Shown here in pieces: positions 50,901 through 59,745 of a stretch of DNA of 64,000 nucleotides (position 1 is the first letter of the stretch; each line of letters opens with the position of its first letter). This stretch comes from Saprospiraceae bacterium (GTDB taxonomy: Bacteria > Bacteroidota > Bacteroidia > Chitinophagales > Saprospiraceae): positions 1 through 64,000 of the forward strand of contig JAHDEC010000021.1 of NCBI GenBank assembly GCA_020629035.1, given 5' to 3'. The position numbers and the translations under genes are program-made. A model generated the notes under the pieces. The model made no database searches. It had not been told where the DNA came from and saw only the letters and a list, made by a program, of their open reading frames with translations.

Positions 50901-53900
50901 TTTAGAATGTGGTGACTTTATCAACTTTGATGATTTAACATCACAATTTGGTGAAGCAAGCGCTACAGATGCTTGTGGTGTGACGATTACTCACACTGAG
51001 GACGTTGACATTAATCAATGTAATGTAGGTACCATAGAAATTACTTTTACAGCCGCTGATAATGTAAATACATCAAGCTGTACACAAACCATTACAATAG
51101 TAAACACATCACCTTTTACAGAAGATGATATTGTATGGCCATTGGATTCAAATCTTGTAAGTACTTGTACATCTACGGAATTAGATCCAGAATTTTTGGA
51201 TCCTGCTCATGCATACCCAATGGTCGACGAAGACCAATGTGACTTTATTGGTATTAACTATATTGATGAAGTATATTCCTTCGATGATTCAGGGGTTGCT
51301 TGTTTTAAAATACTTAGAAGATGGTCAGTTATTGATTGGTGCCAAGTAGCAACTGATCCTGACTTTGAACCATGGACTTACGATCAGACATTTAAGATTA
51401 ATAATTTCATTGATCCGGAAATCGTGGCTCCTACTATTCCTGATACATTCTGTTCATTTGATATAGATTGTGGTGGAGAATTTTTAGAGTTTGACTTTAG
51501 TTTCTCTGATGATTGTACCCCAGGAAGTTCACTCCAATGGAGATACACAATTGACACTAATGGTGTATTCTTTGTAGAAGATACTGGAGCAGGAGATATG
51601 CTAAACATCATGGCTACTTTCCCATTAGGAGATCATAATATTATTGTGAATGTAGAAGATATGTGTGGTAATGTCGCAGATACTTCTTTGACATTCTCTG
51701 TAGTTAATTGTAAAACACCTACAGCTTATTGTATCGATGGCTTATCGGTAGGATTAACCTGTATGGATTTAGATAATGATGGAGTTATTGATGCTGAAAT
51801 GGCATGGATTTATCCTGAAATGGTTGATGGTGGAAGCTTTGCTTCATGTGGTCAGGACTTTGAACTTAGTTTCGAAGGCCAAGACTCGCTAATCTTTGAT
51901 TGTGGTGATGTTGGAGTTAACATGGTTACCCTGACAGTGACAGATGAAAATGGAAATGTTGATTTCTGTATCATTGAAGTCGAAGTGCAAGATAACAATG
52001 ACTGCTTGATCTGTAAGGAGTTTGATTTAGCCTTAACTAAGGTCTTAAATACACCTCCACCTTACACTTATGGTCAGTCTCATTTATTTACTATAGAAAT
52101 AGAAAACCAGGGTCCAGAAATTGCATACAACATTGAAATATCAGATTATATACCTGAAGGTTATAGTTTCAATGCCGCTTTAAATCCTTCTTGGACTTTA
52201 AATGGTGACATCGCAACAGCTACGATACCAGGACCTTTAAATCCAGGAGCAACAAGCGATATTGCTATTATCCTGACGTTCACTGCTGTGGATAGCCCAG
52301 ATGAGAGAACATGGTATAATGAGGCTGAAATTTCAACATTTACTGATATCGATGGTATGACTTTCGATGATGTAGATAGTGAGCCAGATAGTGATCCAGA
52401 TAACGATAACGATGTAGACTTAGACAGTGCAGACGATAATGAAACGGATGGTGACCCAGATGATCCTACCAATTCAAATGATGAAGATGACAACGATCCA
52501 GCAGGACCTGAAGTGGCAGATATTGCACTTATTAAAACATTAGCTGAAGAACCGACTACACCATTTGGTTATGGTGATATCGTTGAATTCGAGATTCAGT
52601 TGTTTAATCAAGGAAATATTACTTTGACAGATATAATAGTGGTTGATTATATCCCTTGTGGCTTTAACTTCACAGCAGCAGCTGATGTTCTTTGGGACTA
52701 TGACGGAAGTAATGCATACACAACGGTACCAGGGCCTTTAGCTCCGGGGCAATCAACATCGATTTTCATTGAACTTGAGGTGACTCAATGTACTGATGAA
52801 GATGCATATTTGAATATATCTGAGGTGGCAGAAATTAATGATGAAGATGGTAATCCAGTGGATGATGTGGATAGTGATCCAGATGATGATGAGGATAATG
52901 ATGGTGATCCAGTAGATGATGAAGTAAACGATCCGAATGATGAAGATGATCATGATCCAGAAGAGATAGAAATCTATGACTTAGCATTAATTAAGACATT
53001 AAGTTCATCGGGACCATTTGCTCCAGGTGATGAAGTAACCTTTACGATTACGGTAATCAATCAGGGTAATGTAAATGCATCTAACATTAGTGTGGTGGAT
53101 TATATACCAGCTGATATGAGCTTTGGATCTGGAAATACTGATTTCTCAGTTGTTCCATTAAATCCATCTCAAGCTGTAGCATCTATTACAAACTTAAATG
53201 TGGGTCAAAGCACTGACTTAAGTATCACCTTAATGATTGATAGTGACTTTATGGGAGACTCTATCGAAAACTGGGCAGAAATTGCAGTTGATGATGGAGA
53301 TGATGCGGATAGTACTCCGGATAGTACGAATGGTACTGATACAGAAAGTCCAGAAGATGATGAAGTTGATAATACAAATGGAGATGAAGATGATCATGAT
53401 CCAGAAGAGATAGAAGTTGAACAGATTTATGACCTTGCCTTAATCAAAGAGCTAGTAACTACTGGTTTACCTCAAGCAGGTGATGATATTGACTTCAATA
53501 TTACAGTAGTGAATCAAGGAACTTTAGATGCAAATAACATTGAAGTAACTGACTACATTCCAGCAGGAATGACATTGACAGCAGGAAATCCTGTATTTGT
53601 TATTGATCCTATGGATCCTAGCCAAGCAATTACCACGATTGGTACATTAGCAGCTGGAGCTTCTACAGTACTACCAATTACATTAACTATTGATGCGGAT
53701 TTCGTAGGCTCAAGTATTACAAACTGGGCTGAGATTAGTATGGATGATGGAGATGATGTTGATAGTACACCAGATGATACAAACGGAATGGACACAGAAA
53801 GTCCAGAAGATGATGAGTTAGACAATATGAACGGAGATGAAGATGACCATGATCCAGAAGAAGTAATTCTTTGTATGGTTGAGGTTGCAGCATCTAACAG

Positions 53901-56900
53901 TGGTCCTGTATGTGAAGGTGAAGCAGTAACTCTTTCGGAAACAGGCGGTGAAGCAGTAATGTGGACATGGTCTGGACCAAATGGATTCAGCAGTAATTTG
54001 CAAAATCCAATGGTTGACCCGGCCATTGCTGGAGTTTACTCTGTAACTATTACTAATGATGAGGATTGCAGTAATGTAACTACCACAACAGTAGTAGTTA
54101 ATCCTAATCCAACACCAGAAATTACTGACCCACAACCAGTTTGTGAAGGTGATCCTATTAGCTTAAGTGTTACAGGAAGTGTAGGTTCTACGTTTGATTG
54201 GACTGGTCCAAATGACTATACAGGTTCAGGCGCAATGGTTACTATTGATCCTGCGGTTGCCGGAACTTATACTGTAACTGAAACGGATGTAAATGGATGT
54301 ACAGCTACAGCCGAGGTTATGGTTGTTGTGAATCCTACACCTGCGATTGCAGTGGCGGATGCTACTATATGTCCAGATGAGCCAGTAATGCTTAGTGAAA
54401 CAGGTGGAGATGCAGTGGCTTGGTTATGGGATGGCCCGAATAGCTTTACAAGCACACTACAAAGTCCAACATTGATGGTTCCAGTAACGGCTGGAGATTA
54501 CGGAGTTACTATTACAGATATTAATGGATGTACTAATGAAGCTGTATCTACAGTTTCTATTGAAGATAATTTCGAATTATCATGTGATAACGTACTTAAT
54601 GATACCATATTTATCGATCCTTTAACGGGTACAGCAACGATTGATGTAACTGCATTATTCTCAGGGGTTACAGATTGTGGTGATCCTATCGTAGTGGATG
54701 AAATAATAGTGGAAGACATCACATATTTCTGTAATGACGCTTTTAAAAAGGATACAATAACAGTTGATATAGTTGTAGATGGTGATACTTTATTCTGTGA
54801 GTCTTGTATTTATGTAGACTTAGTTGAATTACCATACTCTTGTCCAGAAAACAACATTGAACTAAATTGTAATGAATATTTAGCGAATCCAGATACGATG
54901 GCAGTCATCATCGATGAGGATATTATGTGCTTTAATATTTTCGAAGTACAGGTGGACGAAAACAGTGTGCTAGATGAGTGTAACATTGGATTTATTACTT
55001 ACGAATATCACGTTGTAAACACCATAACGGGCGACACCATGGATGTTTGTGATCAAACAGTAATAGTAAGTCTTGATACAGATGATTTATTTTTAGGTAC
55101 TGATATAGTTTACCCTAATGATACAATTATCATGAACTGTATATCGACAGATCCAGAAGCACTGGGAATGCCACAAATAGTTGGAGATTTTGATGCTTGT
55201 GGCCCTATAACTATCACTTTTGAGGATATGATTGTCGGCGACGGTGATGGATGTCCAGATGCGATTAATAGAGTATGGACTGTAACTGATTCATGTCAAC
55301 TTGTTCATGCAGGAACAGGTCAATTTTTTGGTACACAAGTCATTCAATTAGTAGATGAAATGTCACCAGTCTTAGAGTGTCCATCTGACTCAAGTGTCTT
55401 TGTTGTTGGTCCCGACTGTACCCTAATTTTTGACAATGAAGTTATCGTTACTGATTGTACTAGTACTGTCGATACATTGTTTGTTACTTACACAGATGAA
55501 GAAATGACCATTGTTGTCTTAGACACGCTAGAAAATGGTTCGCCTCAGGATACATTGTTTGGTGGAACATGGGATTACACATTCATTTCAACAGATTTAT
55601 GTGGAAATGCAGATACATGCCAGTGGACAATTGATATTCAAGGCTTATCTCCTGAAATTAAATGTGAAAAGTTCTTGTTATACATAGAAGAGGACATGGA
55701 AGTTTCTTTCCATCTTGATTCTATACTAATTGCAGGATTACCATGTAATAACGGTATTCCATTCGAGCCTTCATTTTCTGATACTCTAATGAATATAGAT
55801 ACAATCACATTTACGTGTATAGATACAGGTGTGCAAGTGATACCAATTTATTTCTGGCAAGATGGTATGATTGCGGATTCTTGCTTACCTATCTGGGAAG
55901 TAAGAGATACGTCTAATTTCTGTACCAGCTCTTTCGCTGGAGACATTTATGGTAAGATTATGACTGAATTAGGATTCCCGGTAGATGAGGTAGGAATTGA
56001 TCTTCTTGGATCAGGTATGCCTAACTTAATGACTAGTGAAGATGGTGAATATGCATTCAGTGATATGCCATTTGGAGATACCTATAGAGTGGTGCCTGGT
56101 AAGGATGTAGATGCTGAAAATGGGGTTTCAACCTTAGATTTAATCCTTCTTCAGAAGCATATCTTAAATCAAGAATCGCTAAATACACCTTACAAGTTAA
56201 TCGCAGCAGATGTTAATAAGTCTAAGACTATTACAGCATTAGATGCGATCGAGTTAAGAAAACTATTATTAGGTGAAATAACAGAATTCGAAGACAATAC
56301 AAGTTGGAGATTAGTGGACGCAGATTATGACTTTATTAATCCACAGAATCCATTAGCAGAGAATTTTGATGAAGAAATTATGGTTGCACCATTTAGTCAA
56401 AGCGTTGAAGGAGACTTCATAGCTGTAAAAGTGGGTGATGTAAATAACACAGTGGTTGCCAATGTAAATGGTGATACACAAGAAGAAAGTAGATTAGATA
56501 ATACGTTAAGTATTAATATCAATGACAAGTCTCTAAAAGCTGGAGATTTAGTTGAGGTACCTGTGGTTTATTATACTGAAGATTTAGTTGACGGATATCA
56601 GATGACAATTGATATCGACGATACAGCAATGGATGTGATTGACTTAGTGAGCAATCAGACGAATTTTACAAGTAACAATTACAGAATCAACGAAGACGGT
56701 GATATCGTGATTAGTTGGAATGATCAAAATGGTTTAGCTATTGGTAAGCACGAATTATTTACCATCACTCTTCAAGTGTACAAGAAAACTTGGTTGAGTG
56801 AGGTAATGAATATCAACAGTGATATCCTTAAATCTGAAGCTTATGTGGATGACATGGTCATTGATCTAGAGGTTAACTTGTTTAATACAGAAATTACAGA

Positions 56901-57162
56901 TGGATTTATATTGTATCAAAACAGTCCGAATCCATGGTCAGAAACAACAAGCATCGAATTCTTTACGCCAGAATCAAAAGATGTAAGAATGCAAATTCTT
57001 AATATTAATGGTCAACTGGTTTATTCAGAACAAGTACAATCTAAGCCTGGTAAAAACCAGATTGTGATTGACAAATCAGTCATTAGTGGCAAAGGAATTT
57101 ACTACTACGAATTGATTACTGATCAGAAACGTGATGTGAAGAAGATGTTGTTGATAAAATAA
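44977..57162 (+). CDS. Giant modular surface protein (DUF11, HYR-like, C-type lectin, dockerin-like, T9SS)
   Basis: A 4061-residue extracellular protein. Approximate order: signal peptide 1-31; SdrD-B-like fold 33-115 (LEGSVYDDQNLNSTNDGESG); propeller-like region 150-540; second SdrD-B-like fold 547-690; three DUF11 repeats from about 698, 859 and 1019; HYR-like Cys-rich modules 1430-2340 with a C-type lectin-like domain nested at about 1799-1920; four more DUF11 repeats from about 2349, 2515, 2667 and 2818; three Ig/PKD-like repeats 2967-3200 (PVCEGEAVTLSETGG type); more HYR-like modules; a carboxypeptidase-regulatory-like fold at 3654; a dockerin-like pair at 3712-3770; a cohesin-like domain at 3844-3965; and a T9SS type A domain to the end. 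Asp-rich linkers such as DDVDSDPDDDEDNDGDP join the DUF11 units and probably bind calcium. A role in adhesion or matrix binding is inferred. One uninterrupted frame of 12.2 kb. Confidence 0.95.
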   Translation: MRKLTLTFFRYVYILPIVVLTLLSANNVAAQCSSGTLEGSVYDDQNLNSTNDGESGLANVLVSLFDESNSLISQTITDFNGDFTFSGLNDGQSYRIEYDYASDYQVSFQSGNNETDIQFAEVPNCQLTLGLIGEVELCEENPEIFVTCFANEVGNAGNDATTIVGLDYNFTGSTSPAVYATKAETGSIWGLEYNKQAGLLYSAAFIKQNASLTASGHDAIFVTSNLGGSPTTTLLTTLTALGVPSGTLSNTNPLDCAFGDQVGKIGLGSMVLSGDQQSLYVANLFNNTIVKIDATNPSPATTQVISVPTSCPEEKIFALKLYNNKLYVGSTCSPMSSINVTQAEAVVQEMDLSSQTFTSIFRTNIDGRWDQDADSYNTSHWLTDIDFSDEGHMLLALSDRIGHRYCNLLNDSRLDQQFGDLLVAWNNGGTWTLESNGSAGVYTGVGAGNGQGPNGGEFFGDDFWITNPAYHPETTLGAIYAHPTSGEVVAAVFDPLADSYSGGLHRYKTNNGDKVSAIQLYRRDPLTNFGKASGFGNIIGACDPPSIEIGNYVWEDENGNGIQDSNEAPLENIDVLLYDDNCNVIGQTTTDANGNYYFNNANVDRDGDGNMDGLIHDECYYISLDYANYNGNSDYYNYNSDFYLVTDNVNGSRVNSDYIRVDNVCANLDGNHAIKVLTTNIDVTDYTFDIGLKLPETFDLALIKILTSNQYVKLGDTATFEIQVYNQGEVIADEITITDYIPGGYIYDASLNPAWTYDASTGNAKTKLPGLLFPNASTTIDIHLVVTHAFAFEDYVNRAEISGALDFFGDPGDDIDSVPDDDNTNDNGGQVTSITDNILTGDGTDDEDDEDPARVVILDVALSKIVVGNNIVKAGDVVDFEITVYNQGFQDIDEFDIADYLNPNFEFSASLNPGWTLSGNIIEYTHPTTLAQGASVNIPISLKVSDDYLDGPLYNYAEVSSFSVGDPDGDNYDFDSTPDDDDSNDIGADPDGITDNLITDDGTQDEDDHDVALVFTSYFDLALTKSSDQKIFQIGDFVEFDIYVTNQGSITANNINIVDYLPAGTRLADNNWLVSGSNATRIINVPGGLMPYQTFHTTITIEILPTFDGVVLINYAEIASAQDNSGNDLSSADIDSTPDMSNTNDQGGTPGGTFDDFVMGTGYDDEDDHDPASLYTIEVSATDPCTCLGNATEAGNGQFSEEIIVTAPSGQVWYLAQSIGFFDVASPAPPGAPIPITTGLGGYILPEVPNGDGTSDYILQGIHIDGQGYTIQFANDDGFFHLFHADACEYDGTTIDNQGVASVCVNTIADYSIEGAPGCTYTWSLPLGGGAIVGPNTGTSIQVSWGAIIGDYEILAQPACAVGSCYNPGSVGISVGAVDGAISCLNYVNISLGPDCESEVVPATILAGNATNMAAYGIMLLDQYGNVLNDNYVRYEHIGEELTAKLIDGCSGNSCWANITVEDKLPPVIDCSDIEVPCYAVDTYTPIHFDNCTDAYIEILEETITPLHCNADYIKEVTRTYQAKDAFGNTSEPCSQLIQVKRLDFGLIELPDDFEVEDGTELVCSEVEYDEDGFPSLAMTGVPTIFGEPIYPDFDFYCNSGVTVETVLVSDDGCVKKYMRMWDIYESWCTVGTLEEHTQIIEIADFEDPEITCPAGQLHYTDGSQCAAEVKFEVPTSSDDCSEDLVIDIAYPGGFLDNWTNESVILEPGIHAITYTVYDGCENSASCSINVEVVDATPPVAVCDQFTTVSLNSTGMAVVPAEVFDDGSYDDCYLTNFLVQRMDNGDCPCDTPTFDAFNYLGEYNEHYYYLSKVPNSALTAERLAEAYGGYLVWLDNAAENDWVHAQVQDVAATNYLIGLSDAENEGDFTWPGLNPTTYTNWAAAEPSVNGNYVVNSIGNEWSVIDEFSGEFYFVIEITDVCGWSESVKFCCDDAGAEHMVGFRAIDKSGFYNNCMVSAEIQDKVSPVVVCPADEVLECGDFINFDDLTSQFGEASATDACGVTITHTEDVDINQCNVGTIEITFTAADNVNTSSCTQTITIVNTSPFTEDDIVWPLDSNLVSTCTSTELDPEFLDPAHAYPMVDEDQCDFIGINYIDEVYSFDDSGVACFKILRRWSVIDWCQVATDPDFEPWTYDQTFKINNFIDPEIVAPTIPDTFCSFDIDCGGEFLEFDFSFSDDCTPGSSLQWRYTIDTNGVFFVEDTGAGDMLNIMATFPLGDHNIIVNVEDMCGNVADTSLTFSVVNCKTPTAYCIDGLSVGLTCMDLDNDGVIDAEMAWIYPEMVDGGSFASCGQDFELSFEGQDSLIFDCGDVGVNMVTLTVTDENGNVDFCIIEVEVQDNNDCLICKEFDLALTKVLNTPPPYTYGQSHLFTIEIENQGPEIAYNIEISDYIPEGYSFNAALNPSWTLNGDIATATIPGPLNPGATSDIAIILTFTAVDSPDERTWYNEAEISTFTDIDGMTFDDVDSEPDSDPDNDNDVDLDSADDNETDGDPDDPTNSNDEDDNDPAGPEVADIALIKTLAEEPTTPFGYGDIVEFEIQLFNQGNITLTDIIVVDYIPCGFNFTAAADVLWDYDGSNAYTTVPGPLAPGQSTSIFIELEVTQCTDEDAYLNISEVAEINDEDGNPVDDVDSDPDDDEDNDGDPVDDEVNDPNDEDDHDPEEIEIYDLALIKTLSSSGPFAPGDEVTFTITVINQGNVNASNISVVDYIPADMSFGSGNTDFSVVPLNPSQAVASITNLNVGQSTDLSITLMIDSDFMGDSIENWAEIAVDDGDDADSTPDSTNGTDTESPEDDEVDNTNGDEDDHDPEEIEVEQIYDLALIKELVTTGLPQAGDDIDFNITVVNQGTLDANNIEVTDYIPAGMTLTAGNPVFVIDPMDPSQAITTIGTLAAGASTVLPITLTIDADFVGSSITNWAEISMDDGDDVDSTPDDTNGMDTESPEDDELDNMNGDEDDHDPEEVILCMVEVAASNSGPVCEGEAVTLSETGGEAVMWTWSGPNGFSSNLQNPMVDPAIAGVYSVTITNDEDCSNVTTTTVVVNPNPTPEITDPQPVCEGDPISLSVTGSVGSTFDWTGPNDYTGSGAMVTIDPAVAGTYTVTETDVNGCTATAEVMVVVNPTPAIAVADATICPDEPVMLSETGGDAVAWLWDGPNSFTSTLQSPTLMVPVTAGDYGVTITDINGCTNEAVSTVSIEDNFELSCDNVLNDTIFIDPLTGTATIDVTALFSGVTDCGDPIVVDEIIVEDITYFCNDAFKKDTITVDIVVDGDTLFCESCIYVDLVELPYSCPENNIELNCNEYLANPDTMAVIIDEDIMCFNIFEVQVDENSVLDECNIGFITYEYHVVNTITGDTMDVCDQTVIVSLDTDDLFLGTDIVYPNDTIIMNCISTDPEALGMPQIVGDFDACGPITITFEDMIVGDGDGCPDAINRVWTVTDSCQLVHAGTGQFFGTQVIQLVDEMSPVLECPSDSSVFVVGPDCTLIFDNEVIVTDCTSTVDTLFVTYTDEEMTIVVLDTLENGSPQDTLFGGTWDYTFISTDLCGNADTCQWTIDIQGLSPEIKCEKFLLYIEEDMEVSFHLDSILIAGLPCNNGIPFEPSFSDTLMNIDTITFTCIDTGVQVIPIYFWQDGMIADSCLPIWEVRDTSNFCTSSFAGDIYGKIMTELGFPVDEVGIDLLGSGMPNLMTSEDGEYAFSDMPFGDTYRVVPGKDVDAENGVSTLDLILLQKHILNQESLNTPYKLIAADVNKSKTITALDAIELRKLLLGEITEFEDNTSWRLVDADYDFINPQNPLAENFDEEIMVAPFSQSVEGDFIAVKVGDVNNTVVANVNGDTQEESRLDNTLSININDKSLKAGDLVEVPVVYYTEDLVDGYQMTIDIDDTAMDVIDLVSNQTNFTSNNYRINEDGDIVISWNDQNGLAIGKHELFTITLQVYKKTWLSEVMNINSDILKSEAYVDDMVIDLEVNLFNTEITDGFILYQNSPNPWSETTSIEFFTPESKDVRMQILNINGQLVYSEQVQSKPGKNQIVIDKSVISGKGIYYYELITDQKRDVKKMLLIK
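53290..53862 (+). repeat. Tandem 453-bp DUF11 duplication within the giant gene
   Basis: The acidic segment starting at 53290 (gatgatggagatgatg) recurs at 53743, exactly 453 bp (151 codons) on. The sixth and seventh DUF11 units share most codons over this stretch (ESPEDDE, NGDEDDHDPEE), indicating a fairly recent internal duplication. Confidence 0.85.
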
Positions 57163-57192
57163 ATAAATTGTAAGAATCTTAGTATTTACAAG

Positions 57193-57226
57193 AGGGTCGG
57201 AGAGCACAAGCTTCGACCCTTTTTTC
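57193..57226 (+). terminator. Intrinsic terminator after the giant gene
   Basis: AGGGTCG (57193-57199) and CGACCCT (57214-57220) form a stem that extends inward by GAG/CTT pairs. It is followed by a T run to 57226. It lies 31 bp after the stop. Confidence 0.92.
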
Positions 57227-57287
57227 GTTTAAAAAAGTGGATTGGTCGAACTATTAAATAGATACTGAACACCAAATAGAACTTAAT

Positions 57288-57295
57288 TATCTTTG
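57288..57295 (+). promoter_or_regulatory. -7 box TATCTTTG before the ABC exporter gene
   Basis: TATCTTTG matches TAnnTTTG. It places transcription start near 57300, so the GTG at 57298 cannot be the translation start and the ATGs at 57313 or 57328 are favoured. The -33 element is weak. Confidence 0.5.
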
Positions 57296-57312
57296 TTGTG
57301 TTTGTAAGCTTT

Positions 57313-59109
57313 ATGAAGAAAAGAAACATGGCAGAGGAAGCAGAAAAAAGCAGTGCTAAAAAACTAAGCAAGGCATCCTTGCTCAAAGGCATCGAAGTAT
57401 TTAAATACATCAAACCTAATTTGATTTATTTCTTCTTTGCGATGTTAATGCTCGTGACAGGAAGTCTAATTTTCCTAGTAATTATTAAGGTTATTGGGGA
57501 GATGGTCAATGTTGCAACCGGTGAAGCAACCATGAGTTACGATTTAAATCAATTGGGAATGGCCTTGATAGGAATGGTGATTATCCAAGCTCTATTTTCA
57601 TTCCTCAGAACCTATTTTTTTGCTATCGTATCAGAAAATGGAATAGCGGTTATACGTCAAGAACTTTATGAAAAACTAATCACCCAACCCATTCTATTTT
57701 TCGAAAACGAAAGGGTAGGAGATCTTATCAGTAGAATCACCACAGATATCGAACAAGTCCAAGCTATTCTTTCTCATAGCCTAGCTGAGTTTATTAGGCA
57801 GATTGTTATCCTAGTTGGAGGTATTGCCTTCCTAGCTTATACAGCACCTAGACTTGCATTAATCATGCTTATGACCTTCCCTATAGTTGTTGTTGGTGCT
57901 ATGTTCTTCGGCAGATATATACGTCGACTATCAAGGAAGCGCCAAAAAAGGATTGCTGATTCCGCTAACTTGGTCAATGAAACATTTCAAAATTTTTTAG
58001 TGGTAAAATCCTTTACCGCCGAACTATTTGAATCCAAGAAATACAAAAATATAACAGATGATGTCGTAAAAGTATCGCTCAGATTCGCTAGAATTCGAGG
58101 TGTATTTTTTGCCTTTGTGATTGCTTTATTATTTGGTTGTATTCTTTTCATCTTGTTCCGAGGAGCACAAATGGTTCAGTCTGGCGAAATGCCGGCAGGG
58201 GATTTGGTTTCTTTTTCTATGTTTACAGCAATGCTTGGTGGAGCTATAGCCGGATTGGGTAATTTGTACGCAACCTTACTAGGTAGCCTTGGTGCAACTG
58301 AACGAGTATTTGAAATTCTGGATAAAGACCAAGAACTAAATCTCACAAATTCCAAGGAAGAAAATAATCGATTTCAGGGCGAAATAGAGTTCCGAAAAAC
58401 CTCTTTTGCCTATCCGGCTAGAGAAGATATTAAGGTCTTAGATGGAATTAATATACACGTTCAGAAAGGTAAAAAAATAGCCTTGGTTGGTCAGAGTGGA
58501 AGCGGAAAAACTACGATTGCTAAATTGATTATGAGACTCTATGATGTAAATGATGGAAGTATCACCATCGATGGAAAGAAAATCAATGAATACGACGTAA
58601 CCCACTTGCGACAAAATATTGGAATTGTTCCCCAGGAAGTACTCTTATTTGGAGGCAGCATAAAGGAAAATATTTTATACGGAGATCAAAATGCTACAGA
58701 AGAAGAAATCATAGCAGCAGCAACTAAAGCCAACGCCATGGAATTTATCGAAAAATTACCGGACGGCTTAGATACGATAATTGGGGAGCGAGGAGTTAAG
58801 TTATCAGGAGGACAAAGACAGCGAATTGCCATTGCTAGAGCGTTGTTAAACGACCCATCCATTTTAATCTTGGATGAAGCAACTTCTGCCTTAGATGCTG
58901 AATCAGAACGCCTAGTGCAAGAAGCACTAGATGTATTAATGAAAGGACGAACATCCATAATTATAGCTCACAGATTAGCCACCATACGAGATGTAGATAG
59001 GATTTATGTGATGCAAGATGGAAAAATTACCGAAGAAGGAACACACGCAGAATTAATAGAAATCCCAGACGGAACCTACAACCAATTAGCAAAACTTCAG
59101 TTTGATTAA
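57313..59109 (+). CDS. ABC exporter, fused permease and ATPase (MsbA-like)
   Basis: A half-transporter of about 598 residues that works as a homodimer in the inner membrane. The N-terminal domain has six hydrophobic segments (about 30-310) with the coupling-helix region FFENERVGDLISRITTDIEQ. The ATPase domain has Walker A (VGQSGSGKTT, about 392-401), Q-loop NIGIVPQEVLLFGGS, signature LSGGQRQRIAIARALL, Walker B ILILDEATSALD and H-loop IIAHRLATI. It resembles lipid A flippases and multidrug exporters. The substrate is unproven. The start at 57313 is supported by the upstream -7 box; 57328 is an alternative. It is 3 bp before the next gene, so they are co-transcribed. Confidence 0.95.
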   Translation: MKKRNMAEEAEKSSAKKLSKASLLKGIEVFKYIKPNLIYFFFAMLMLVTGSLIFLVIIKVIGEMVNVATGEATMSYDLNQLGMALIGMVIIQALFSFLRTYFFAIVSENGIAVIRQELYEKLITQPILFFENERVGDLISRITTDIEQVQAILSHSLAEFIRQIVILVGGIAFLAYTAPRLALIMLMTFPIVVVGAMFFGRYIRRLSRKRQKRIADSANLVNETFQNFLVVKSFTAELFESKKYKNITDDVVKVSLRFARIRGVFFAFVIALLFGCILFILFRGAQMVQSGEMPAGDLVSFSMFTAMLGGAIAGLGNLYATLLGSLGATERVFEILDKDQELNLTNSKEENNRFQGEIEFRKTSFAYPAREDIKVLDGINIHVQKGKKIALVGQSGSGKTTIAKLIMRLYDVNDGSITIDGKKINEYDVTHLRQNIGIVPQEVLLFGGSIKENILYGDQNATEEEIIAAATKANAMEFIEKLPDGLDTIIGERGVKLSGGQRQRIAIARALLNDPSILILDEATSALDAESERLVQEALDVLMKGRTSIIIAHRLATIRDVDRIYVMQDGKITEEGTHAELIEIPDGTYNQLAKLQFD

Positions 59110-59112
59110 ATT

Positions 59113-59730
59113 ATGAAAAAAGTATTCATTATAATTTTATGTTTCTTAAATTTTGGATTCGTTTCCAAGGCTATTAGCCAAGCAGGTATTGGAATAGTCA
59201 CCGGCATTGATCTGTATCAAAGATATACCACGCCAGACAGTCAGGGAGGTGCATCTTCTGGAAGTGCGGTCTTGAATCCGTTTGTTGGTCCTAAAGTTTG
59301 GTTAGGAACTAAGGAGGTTTCTCTTTCTGTGGAAGCCCAGGTAAATTGGGGAATGGTTGGTTTTTCACTTAATGAATATAAAGGACTTGGTCATCTTTCA
59401 TTTCCGGTCATTGCCAATCTAAATTTCGGAAAACTATCGGGTTTAACTCGCAAAAATGGCCTTGGATTTCTAATCGGTGGCGGACTACAATATAACCGAA
59501 CAGAACTCTATGGTTTAAGGCCAGAATTCGATCATATGGCTAGAGAGCTGTTTCCAACTATGATATTCCAAGCAGGGATTGGCTATGGTATTAGTGGCTT
59601 TGGAGGAAGTTTAGTTGGACGATATGGCTTCGATAATGATACCAATGCTAAAACATTTAATATAGCATTACAGGTAGATATGAATTTTGTAAAAATGAAA
59701 GAAATTGATGACCCTGCAAGTCGATTGTAA
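59113..59730 (+). CDS. Small envelope protein, probable outer membrane beta-barrel
   Basis: A 205-residue protein with a signal peptide (about 1-22, ending KAISQ) and alternating hydrophobic strands rich in glycine (GLGFLIGGGLQYN, FQAGIGYGISGFGGSLVGRY), as in small outer membrane barrels of Bacteroidota. No named family was recognised. It is 3 bp after the ABC exporter and 15 bp before murB, so it belongs to that envelope operon. Function unknown. Confidence 0.78.
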   Translation: MKKVFIIILCFLNFGFVSKAISQAGIGIVTGIDLYQRYTTPDSQGGASSGSAVLNPFVGPKVWLGTKEVSLSVEAQVNWGMVGFSLNEYKGLGHLSFPVIANLNFGKLSGLTRKNGLGFLIGGGLQYNRTELYGLRPEFDHMARELFPTMIFQAGIGYGISGFGGSLVGRYGFDNDTNAKTFNIALQVDMNFVKMKEIDDPASRL

Positions 59731-59745
59731 AACTAAACGCCCACT

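Noticed and set aside
52161-54135. Several Ser-rich minus-strand ORFs inside the giant gene
   Set aside because: They are reverse shadows of the Asp-rich DUF11 linkers (GAT repeats read as ATC/TCA) and have no independent features.
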